Positions 57,952 to 64,000 of a stretch of DNA of 64,000 nucleotides are shown piece after piece (positions within the stretch are counted from its first letter, which is position 1; each line of letters opens with the position of its first letter). Both the position numbers and the translations under genes were made by a program. The notes below the pieces were generated by a model. The model ran no database searches and was not told the origin of the DNA. It worked only from the letters and a program-made list of their open reading frames with translations. The DNA lies in NCBI RefSeq assembly GCF_001296045.1, contig NZ_LJHS01000016.1:1-64000 (forward strand), in the 5' to 3' direction. This DNA is from Rhizobium sp. AAP43. Lineage in GTDB: Bacteria > Pseudomonadota > Alphaproteobacteria > Rhizobiales > Rhizobiaceae.

Positions 57952-58427
57952 CACTTTCCATCCTGCGCATCGGCGGGGATACATTCACGGACTACGAGGG
58001 GCTTCTGACGCTGATCCTTCGGTCCTTTGCCTACATGGACCCTTTGATCGATCCTCCCTCCTCCGCCCACCGCCTGACGGTGGCAGGCCTGAAAGAGAAG
58101 GCACGCGATGAAATCGGCCTGGTGGCCCACGACGACGGCCAGTTGCTTGGCTGTGCATTTCTGCGGCCAGAGCCCGATTTTCTCTATGTCGGCAAGCTTG
58201 CGGTCGATCCGGACTTACAGGGTCGGGGCATTGGCACCCTTCTCCTTCGCGAAGCGGAACGCATTGCACAGGACCTGGGGCGCCCGAGCCTACGGCTTGA
58301 AACCCGGATCGAGCTTGTCGGCAATCATGCGCGGTTCGGCGCATGGGGTTTCGTTAAAACGGCGGAAAATCGTCATGCTGGCTATGACCGGACGACGTCG
58401 ATCGAGATGCAAAAGCGACTCGCTTAA
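57948..58427 (+). CDS. GNAT-family N-acetyltransferase
   Basis: This 159-aa protein of the GNAT fold has acetyl-CoA binding motif A in LAVDPDLQGRGIGTLLLREAE (about 84-104, Q/RxxGxG/A) and a strand EPDFLYVGKL before it. The substrate cannot be predicted. ATGA overlap with moeB indicates coupled translation. The convergent hydroxyacid dehydrogenase ends 12 bp beyond its stop. Confidence 0.88.
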   Translation: MTLSILRIGGDTFTDYEGLLTLILRSFAYMDPLIDPPSSAHRLTVAGLKEKARDEIGLVAHDDGQLLGCAFLRPEPDFLYVGKLAVDPDLQGRGIGTLLLREAERIAQDLGRPSLRLETRIELVGNHARFGAWGFVKTAENRHAGYDRTTSIEMQKRLA

Positions 58428-58439
58428 CGCGACGATGCG

Positions 58440-59444
58440 TCAGTTTCGACCTGGCAGCACGCGGTTCGGTGGCCGATGGCCATCGAAATAGGTGCGGATG
58501 TTGATGATCACCTTGTCGCCCATGTCGATACGGCCTTCCATGGTCGCCGATCCAGTATGCGGCAGCAGAACCACCTTGCCCTCGTTGGCCAGTTTCACCA
58601 GCTTCGGATTGACCGCAGGCTCCTTCTCGAACACGTCGAGACCGGCACCCGCGATCTTGCCATTGCGCAAGGCTTCAACCAGGGCATCCTCGTCGATAAT
58701 ATCGCCGCGTGCCGTATTAACGATGTAGCTCGTCGGCTGCAGCAAGGCGAGGCGGCGCGCCGAGAGGAGATGGAAGGTAGCCGGAGTCGACGGGCAGTTG
58801 ACTGAGACGATGTCCACCCGGGCAAGCATCTGGTCGAGGCTATCCCAATAGGTCGCTTCCAACTCTTCCTCGGTTCCCGGATGAACGCGTTTGCGGTTGT
58901 GATAGTGGATCGACAAGCCAAAGGCCTTGGCCCGGCGGGCAACGGCGGTGCCGATGCGCCCCATGCCGATGATGCCGATCCGCTTGCCCCAGATCCGCCG
59001 TCCGAGCATCCAGGTCGGGGACCAGCCCTCCCATTCGCCCGGCCGGTCCATCAGAACCCGCGCGCCCTCGACGAGCCGACGCGGTACGGCGAGGATAAGG
59101 GCCATCGTCATGTCGGCCGTGTCTTCGGTCAAAACATTCGGCGTGTTGGTGACTGTAATGCCCTTGCGGGCTGCCGCATCGACATCGATGTGGTCGGTCC
59201 CGTTCGAAAAACTCGCAATCAGCTTCAGGCGTGGGCCGGCTTCTGCAATCAGCGATTCGTCGATCCGGTCGGTGACTGTCGGCACCAGCACGTCGCAGGC
59301 CTTCACCGCAGCAATCAACTCTTCGCGCGTTCGGAGTTTATCGTCTATATTCAGCTCTGCATCGAAGAGCTCGCGCATGCGCGTTTCCACGGCATCCGGC
59401 AGTTTCCGCGTGATGTAAACCGTGGGTCTTTTCCGCTGCGTCAT
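58440..59444 (-). CDS. D-isomer 2-hydroxyacid dehydrogenase
   Basis: This 334-aa dehydrogenase of the D-glycerate/formate dehydrogenase superfamily has NAD-binding GIIGMGRIGTAVARR, the catalytic Arg in NTARGDIIDEDAL, Glu in DVFEKEPAVN and His in LLPHTGSATME. It is not closely similar to the GhrA-type enzyme at 28732. Glyoxylate or hydroxypyruvate are plausible substrates. The start sits 194 bp from the divergent SH3 gene. Confidence 0.9.
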   Translation of the reverse strand: MTQRKRPTVYITRKLPDAVETRMRELFDAELNIDDKLRTREELIAAVKACDVLVPTVTDRIDESLIAEAGPRLKLIASFSNGTDHIDVDAAARKGITVTNTPNVLTEDTADMTMALILAVPRRLVEGARVLMDRPGEWEGWSPTWMLGRRIWGKRIGIIGMGRIGTAVARRAKAFGLSIHYHNRKRVHPGTEEELEATYWDSLDQMLARVDIVSVNCPSTPATFHLLSARRLALLQPTSYIVNTARGDIIDEDALVEALRNGKIAGAGLDVFEKEPAVNPKLVKLANEGKVVLLPHTGSATMEGRIDMGDKVIINIRTYFDGHRPPNRVLPGRN

Positions 59445-59638
59445 GGGTCGGATCGATGCCTCGTAAAGAACTCGTTAACCGAGACGGAGGATACTCCATC
59501 ATCACTGGGCAATTTCTATCAAACCCGTCGGCGAAGACAAACAAAACTCGTCAGTCCGCTGCAATGAAGTGCCCGAGCTCCAAGAATTCCCGGTCTCCGG
59601 GAACCGCTCCGTTTCAACCCGGCTGCCCTGGATCAACC

Positions 59639-60181
59639 ATGCTTCAGACAATGAGCCGTATTGGCCTCGCTTCCTATGTTCTGCTCCTGTCCATGATGGC
59701 AGGCCTTGAGCCGAGTGCGGCTCAGTCTTCCACCAAGGGGCCGAGCGGCCTGCCCTTGCCGCGTTTCGTCAGCCTGAAGGCCGAGCGGGTCAATCTACGC
59801 ATCGGTCCCAGCACCGACTACGCGGTTTCATGGCGCTACATGAAATCGGGGCTGCCGGTGGAAATCATCCGGGAATACGAGAACTGGCGACAGATCCGCG
59901 ACGCCGATGGCACCGAGGGTTGGGTCAATCAAACCCTGCTCACCGGCGAACGCACCGCCGTGGCCGCTCCATGGATGAAAGGGAACGGCGAAAACATCTA
60001 CGTGATGATGCGACGCGATTCGACCCCTTCCGCCGCTGTCGTCGCCAAACTTGAGCCCGGCGTCGTACTCGGCCTCAAGGAGTGCAATGGCAACTGGTGC
60101 CTGAGTGAAATTCAGGGCGTCAATGGCTGGGTCTCGCAGAACGAGATCTGGGGTGCCTATCCGGGTGAAGCCTTCAAATAA
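59639..60181 (+). CDS. Secreted SH3-domain protein
   Basis: This 180-aa exported protein has a signal peptide (SRIGLASYVLLLSMMAGLEPSAAQ) and two bacterial SH3 (SH3b-like) repeats: VNLRIGPSTDYAVSWRYMKS...WRQIRDADGTEGWVNQTLL and IYVMMRRDSTPSAAVVAKLEPG...EIQGVNGWVSQNEIWG. Such domains usually bind peptidoglycan. The ATG at 59639 directly before the signal peptide was chosen; longer frames lack ribosome sites. Its last codons overlap the convergent adenosine kinase gene by 8 bp. Confidence 0.85.
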   Translation: MLQTMSRIGLASYVLLLSMMAGLEPSAAQSSTKGPSGLPLPRFVSLKAERVNLRIGPSTDYAVSWRYMKSGLPVEIIREYENWRQIRDADGTEGWVNQTLLTGERTAVAAPWMKGNGENIYVMMRRDSTPSAAVVAKLEPGVVLGLKECNGNWCLSEIQGVNGWVSQNEIWGAYPGEAFK

Positions 60182-61166
60182 GCCCGAGACTGGCAGCCCC
60201 CTTCGAGAGCGACGACATCGGTCGGGGGCCGATCTGCTGGATTACCACGCCCGCAGCGTAACATCCAAGATGGGCACATTCCTCAAGTGTACGGCCGGCG
60301 GTATATCCATAGAGAAACCCTGCCGCGAAGAGATCACCGGCACCGGTGGTATCGAGAAGGTTTGTAACGTTCGAGGCTGGAACCTTGATGCGCTGATCGT
60401 CCTTGACGACGATCGCCCCTTGGTCGCCGAGCGTCACGGCCGCAAGCTTGCAATCCCTGGATAGATTGTCGAGGGCAGTCGCGAAATCGTCGGTCTCATA
60501 CAATGCCAGCGCTTCCTGCTGATTGGCAAAGACGATGTCGACCTTGCCTGAGCGCATCAGGTCTAGAAACTCATCCCGATAGCGCATGACGCAAAAGCTG
60601 TCCGAGAGCGTCATCGAGACTTCACGACCGTGCTCGTGGGCGATTGCGGCGCAGTCGAGGATGGCCTGCTTGGCACGCGGCGGATCCCAAAGATAGCCTT
60701 CGAAATAGGTCACCTTCGACTGAGCGACGACTTCCGCCTCGACATCGTCAGGGCCAAACTCGACGCAGGCGCCAAGATAGGTATTCATCGAGCGTTCGCT
60801 GTCCTCGGTGACGAAGATCATGCTGCGTGCCGTCGGCGGGCGGGTATCACCCGGCTTGGTCTGGAAATGAACGCCCTGTGCGCGAATATCATGGGTAAAG
60901 ATTTCGCCGAGCTGGTCGGAAGCGACCTTGCCGAAATAGGCTGCCCGGCCACCGAAATTTGCGACGCCTGCTGCGGTATTGCCGGCACTCCCGCCGGACG
61001 CTTCGACCGCCGGCCCCATCATTGCGTAAAGCCGTTCGGCGCGCTCGGCATCGATCAGGTTCATGGCACCCTTGGTGATCGCGTTTTCAATCAGAAAGCG
61101 ATCGTCACAGCGGGAGATGATGTCGACGATGGCATTGCCGACGGTCAGAACGTCATATTGGCTCAT
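60174..61166 (-). CDS. Adenosine kinase (PfkB family)
   Basis: ATP-dependent sugar/nucleoside kinase of 330 aa. The N-terminal part has VLTVGNAIVDIISRCDD and GGSAGNTAAGVANFGG. The C-terminal catalytic motif is DTTGAGDLFAAGFLYG, with the Asp base. Within PfkB it looks like the adenosine kinase group found in alphaproteobacteria, which makes AMP from adenosine. ATG 61166 has GGAG upstream; the frame runs 17 codons beyond it. A reciprocal route exists through Add in this window. Confidence 0.88.
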   Translation of the reverse strand: MSQYDVLTVGNAIVDIISRCDDRFLIENAITKGAMNLIDAERAERLYAMMGPAVEASGGSAGNTAAGVANFGGRAAYFGKVASDQLGEIFTHDIRAQGVHFQTKPGDTRPPTARSMIFVTEDSERSMNTYLGACVEFGPDDVEAEVVAQSKVTYFEGYLWDPPRAKQAILDCAAIAHEHGREVSMTLSDSFCVMRYRDEFLDLMRSGKVDIVFANQQEALALYETDDFATALDNLSRDCKLAAVTLGDQGAIVVKDDQRIKVPASNVTNLLDTTGAGDLFAAGFLYGYTAGRTLEECAHLGCYAAGVVIQQIGPRPMSSLSKGAASLGLI

Positions 61167-61495
61167 CAGGTCTGGGCTCCTTTGGTCTCCTGCCCTCATA
61201 GTGCTTTTTCCGAGCATTGGAAGGAAAAAGAGAGCGGGACACGGGCTGTCATCATTGTGTTACGGGCCGCTGGCATTTCCATACTCAGGGTCGGAGACAT
61301 CTGGCCTGTGGCCATGATGGCCTCACTGTCGGGGCTGATCGACCACGGATGTACTGGCGATCGGATCCCCGCAGTCTGGCCATAAAAGCACGCTCTACAT
61401 ACTTTCTGTTTCCAAGCACCACCCTATGCTTGGTCTGCAAGACTTGTCGGCCTAAGAAGGATCATCCTTCCTCCCAAGAGTCGTGCTCCTCCCCC
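61167..61495. promoter_or_regulatory. Divergent region between adenosine kinase and AEC genes
   Basis: These 329 bp hold no recognisable gene. The single structured element is CTTTTTCC (61204-61211) with GGAAAAAG (61223-61230), an 8-bp inverted repeat with an 11-nt spacer 38 bp before the kinase start. It may be an operator or an RNA hairpin. The AEC start at 61496 lies just downstream, after CTCCTCCCCC. Confidence 0.35.
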
Positions 61496-62440
61496 ATGTC
61501 ATCTGTTGCTCAAGACGTTCTCCCCATATTCATCCTGATCTTTTTCGGCTGGTCGCTGGTGCGATTCGGCGTCCTCAAGGAGGGCATCGGCGAAGGTCTC
61601 GGCGATTTTGTCTTCCGGGTCGCCGTACCGATGCTGCTCTTCCGAACCATCGCACATGCCGATTTCCACGGCTCGTCTCCGTTCCGCCTGTGGATCGCCT
61701 ATTTTGCCGGCGTCGCCATTGCCTGGACTATCGGGCATCTGATTGCCACGCGCGTGTTCGGTCATGACAGCCGCATCGGCGTTCTGGCAGGCGTCTCCGC
61801 AGGCTTTGCCAATAATGTCTTCATCGGATTGCCGCTCGTGGAACGAACGGTTGGGCCTGAAGGCATTGTGGCAATGTCGATCCTGCTCGCTGTTCATCTG
61901 CCGCTGATGATGATCGCCGGCACGCTGCTCATGGAGCGCGCCGAACAGAAAACCAGCGGCCGCCCCTCGCAGGGCCTTATGGCCGTCAGCCGGCAGGTGG
62001 CACTCAACCTGGTGCGCAATCCGCTCATTATCGGTCTCATCGCCGGCATTATCGTGCAAACTCTCGGTTTGCCGATCCCTGCCGTTCTTGACAATGTCGT
62101 CGGACAGGTTGCCGGCATGGCCGCACCGGCGGCCCTGATTTCACTGGGCATGACCCTTAATCAATATGGCATGGCAGGCAATGTTCGAATTGCCGGCGTC
62201 GTCTCCACGATTAAGCTGGTGCTGATGCCAGCCTGTGTGTGGGCTGTCGCGACACTTCTCGGCCTCTCGCCGCAATGGACAGCCGCACTGGTTCTAACCT
62301 CTTCTGTGCCGACGGGCATCAATGCGTGGTTGATCGCAAACCGCTTCGGCGTCGGCCAGGGGCTGGCCGCAAGTGTCATCACGCTGTCAACGGCAGTCGG
62401 CGTCCTAACCGTCTCTCTTTGGGCTCTTCTTCTTTTATAA
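61496..62440 (+). CDS. AEC-family transporter (auxin efflux carrier type)
   Basis: This 314-aa inner-membrane protein has about ten hydrophobic segments and the AEC/PIN-like N-terminus LPIFILIFFGWSLVRFGVL and central GVSAGFANNVFIGLPLVERTVG. Related bacterial carriers move dicarboxylates or amino acid derivatives; the substrate here is unknown. A frame 93 codons longer exists upstream but reads like non-coding DNA, and 61496 starts directly before the first span. A bidirectional terminator follows. Confidence 0.88.
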   Translation: MSSVAQDVLPIFILIFFGWSLVRFGVLKEGIGEGLGDFVFRVAVPMLLFRTIAHADFHGSSPFRLWIAYFAGVAIAWTIGHLIATRVFGHDSRIGVLAGVSAGFANNVFIGLPLVERTVGPEGIVAMSILLAVHLPLMMIAGTLLMERAEQKTSGRPSQGLMAVSRQVALNLVRNPLIIGLIAGIIVQTLGLPIPAVLDNVVGQVAGMAAPAALISLGMTLNQYGMAGNVRIAGVVSTIKLVLMPACVWAVATLLGLSPQWTAALVLTSSVPTGINAWLIANRFGVGQGLAASVITLSTAVGVLTVSLWALLLL

Positions 62441-62456
62441 AGAATGCACAAACGAA

Positions 62457-62480
62457 AACGCCCGGCCGAAGCCGGGCGTT
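62457..62480. terminator. Bidirectional terminator
   Basis: AACGCCCGGC and GCCGGGCGTT form a perfect 10-bp stem with a CGAA loop. It sits between the convergent AEC and cytochrome genes. On the minus strand TTTTCGTTTG follows; on the plus strand only TT. It most likely ends the cytochrome transcript and may stop the AEC transcript as well. Confidence 0.85.
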
Positions 62481-62507
62481 TCCGATAGACATTAAACCTG
62501 AGATCAA

Positions 62508-63203
62508 TCAGTTCGCCGGTGCGGCTGCCGGCGCTTCGGCGGGAGCAGCAGGCGTCTCAGCAGGAGCGGCCGGAGCAGCAGCAGCCGGGGCTTCTGCCGG
62601 CGCTGCGGGAGCAGCAGCTGCATCAGCAGCCGGGGCTTCGGTCGCAGCAGCAGCATCCGGGGTCGGCAGCGCAACCGGGCTGTCAGCCATGGTGTGCAGA
62701 TACATGATCAGGTTGGCGCGCTCGTCATCCTTCTTGATACCGGCGAAGCCCATGGCGGTGCCAGGAATGTGCTTCTTCGGAGCCGTGAGGAATTCGTTCA
62801 GGTGATCCCAGGTCCAGAGCTCGCTGCCACCCTTGGAGAATTCCGTGATGGCTGCGGAGTAGCTGAAACCTTCATGCGAAGCGATCGGGCGGTCGACAAG
62901 GCCGTAGAGGTTCGGGCCAACCTTGTTGGCGCCGCCCTTGTCGACGGTGTGACAGCTCGCACACTTCTTGAATACGCCTTCGCCGGCAGCGGCATCAGCG
63001 CTGGCCAGAAGAACGGCGATCGGGGTGGCTGCAGCAGCCTCCGGTGCGGCACCAGCCTCGGCCGTTTCTTCGGCTACGATGGCAAAGCCTTGCTGCTCCG
63101 GCTCTTCCGCATGGAAAATACCTTCCGATGCGATGGAGACGGACATCAGGACGAATACGGTGCCGAGAAACGCACCGACGCCCATGTTGGTATAAGAGTT
63201 CAT
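62508..63203 (-). CDS. Membrane-anchored cytochrome c (CycM-like)
   Basis: This 231-aa c-type cytochrome has an N-terminal anchor helix (about 7-26, [20 protein letters not shown]), a CASCH haem site (C81, C84, H85) and the axial Met M151 in [10 protein letters not shown]. The domain resembles class I cytochromes like CycM that carry electrons to terminal oxidases. Residues 180-231 form an unusual Ala/Pro/Glu-rich tail of repeated [12 protein letters not shown] units, probably flexible and periplasmic. ATG 63203 has GGGGAG nine bases upstream. Confidence 0.92.
   Translation of the reverse strand: MNSYTNMGVGAFLGTVFVLMSVSIASEGIFHAEEPEQQGFAIVAEETAEAGAAPEAAAATPIAVLLASADAAAGEGVFKKCASCHTVDKGGANKVGPNLYGLVDRPIASHEGFSYSAAITEFSKGGSELWTWDHLNEFLTAPKKHIPGTAMGFAGIKKDDERANLIMYLHTMADSPVALPTPDAAAATEAPAADAAAAPAAPAEAPAAAAPAAPAETPAAPAEAPAAAPAN
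62511..62663. repeat. Ala/Pro-rich imperfect repeat coding for the cytochrome c tail
   Basis: On the minus strand, GCN and CCG codons alternate in irregular short units ([24 protein letters not shown]), covering about the last 50 codons of the cytochrome gene. The DNA units vary in codon use, so it is a low-complexity coding repeat rather than a precise tandem array. Confidence 0.75.
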
Positions 63204-63358
63204 CTGCAAAGCTCCCCATGCAGTCGGCTGATCAGCAACCGGACGACCTTGAAATCGGGCGGAACCTATGTCTTTTGCATAACACTTGCAACACGATTAT
63301 GGTCCCGCAACTGGGACTTTTTGACACTTCTCTGCGGTGATTTGAAGGGGTTAGGACC

Positions 63359-64000
63359 ATGAATAGCGGCAAAAGCGACGAAACGCTGGTCCTCATCCCT
63401 GCACGCATGGCGTCCACCCGTTTGCCGGGCAAGCCGCTGGCCGATATTGCCGGTCTTCCAATGATCGTGCAGGTGGCCAAACGGGCGCAGGAAGCGGATG
63501 TCGGACGAATCATCGTGGCCGTCGATGACCAGCGAACCTATGATGCCGTAGAGGCGGCGGGTTTCGAAGTCGTGATGACGCGGGTCGATCACCAATCGGG
63601 CTCGGACAGGATATTCGAGGCGCTGAGCAAGGTCGACCCGGAAGGTCGCGCCAAGATCGTGATCAATGTCCAGGGCGACCTGCCGACGATTGATCCGCAA
63701 ACCATCCGTGCGGCACTCCGGCCGCTTGAGGATCCCGCCGTGGATATCGCGACGCTCACCGTCGAGATAATCGATGAGCACGAAAAGACAAATCCGAACG
63801 TCGTGAAGGTAGTGGGCTCGCCGCTCTCTGACAGTCGTTTGCGGGCGCTCTACTTCACCCGAGCAACCGCCCCGCATGGCGGCGGCCCGCTGTACCATCA
63901 CATCGGTCTCTATGCATATAGACGGACAGCGCTGGAACGCTTCGTCACCCTTTCGCCGTCGACGCTGGAAAAGCGAGAATCGCTCGAACAGTTGCGTGCG
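63359..64000 (+). CDS. kdsB: 3-deoxy-manno-octulosonate cytidylyltransferase (partial)
   Basis: CMP-Kdo synthetase, activating Kdo for lipopolysaccharide inner-core synthesis. 214 codons are visible; the normal length is about 250, so the 3' end lies beyond the window. The nucleotide-binding motif is [15 protein letters not shown] near residues 14-28, with [12 protein letters not shown] and the late RESLEQLRA typical of KdsB. The ATG at 63359 follows AAGGGGTTAGG. It runs divergently from the cytochrome gene with 155 bp between. Confidence 0.95.
   Translation, partial: MNSGKSDETLVLIPARMASTRLPGKPLADIAGLPMIVQVAKRAQEADVGRIIVAVDDQRTYDAVEAAGFEVVMTRVDHQSGSDRIFEALSKVDPEGRAKIVINVQGDLPTIDPQTIRAALRPLEDPAVDIATLTVEIIDEHEKTNPNVVKVVGSPLSDSRLRALYFTRATAPHGGGPLYHHIGLYAYRRTALERFVTLSPSTLEKRESLEQLRA

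Noticed and set aside
62511..62663. CRISPR-like or tandem repeat array
   Set aside because: Units are short, irregular and in frame with the cytochrome gene, and have no spacers. It is coding low complexity.

Overview
The window reads as a core chromosomal stretch of an alphaproteobacterium of the Rhizobiaceae (Rhizobium/Agrobacterium/Ensifer type). Reasons: high-GC coding sequence with dense genes on both strands; a ctp-type Flp (Tad) pilus locus; BMP-family nucleoside importer genes beside deo genes; a yejABEF importer; a membrane-anchored CycM-like cytochrome c; and the order polA - marR - M20 peptidase - PBP1A - dnaK - dnaJ - recF, which I recall from Ensifer meliloti. I see no insertion sequence, prophage, CRISPR array, plasmid gene or toxin-antitoxin pair. 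The placement rests on gene content and protein resemblance, not on a search.

Layout. 1-3.1 kb: DnaQ-like exonuclease, a startless ORF remnant beside tRNA-Ser(GGA), a small membrane protein and MsrA. 3.3-11.3 kb, plus strand: a nucleoside uptake and breakdown operon (periplasmic BMP binding protein, double ATPase, two permeases, cdd, punA, deoC, deoA). 11.3-14.9 kb, minus strand: a retropepsin-like protease, upp, add and deoB. Together these take nucleosides in, deaminate them, phosphorolyse them and feed ribose and deoxyribose phosphates to central carbon, with uracil salvaged by Upp. 14.9-26.3 kb: Flp pilus locus in two divergent arms (minus: CpaC-N-domain protein and two TadE-like pseudopilins; plus: flp, cpaA-F, tadB, tadC). 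26.1-29.7 kb: small protein, CoxG-like protein, pncB, small membrane protein and a 2-hydroxyacid dehydrogenase. 29.7-35.5 kb, minus: yejFEBA peptide importer. 35.7-41.7 kb, plus: mepA, mgsA, glk, MsbA-like exporter, dapB, gpmA. 41.8-45.7 kb, minus: PcaD-like hydrolase and polA. 45.7-55.1 kb, plus: candidate EcpR1-type sRNA, marR, M20 peptidase, YbaK protein, PBP1A, dnaK, a secreted-looking small protein and dnaJ. 55.3-64 kb: slyX, small membrane protein, recF, moeB, GNAT, a second hydroxyacid dehydrogenase, SH3 protein, adenosine kinase, AEC transporter, cytochrome c and the start of kdsB, which runs off the end.

Most interesting points: a three-hairpin C-rich sRNA candidate between polA and marR; two exact TTAA-N7-TTAA (CtrA-type) boxes 650 bp apart before the ybaK-like and PBP1A genes, with TTAACC direct repeats before cpaB; a signal-peptide protein translationally wedged between dnaK and dnaJ; a stand-alone copy of the CpaC N-terminal domain in the minus pilus arm; and an intrinsic terminator inside the nucleoside operon directly after the binding-protein gene. 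I did not find a clearly novel defence, mobile or biosynthetic system.
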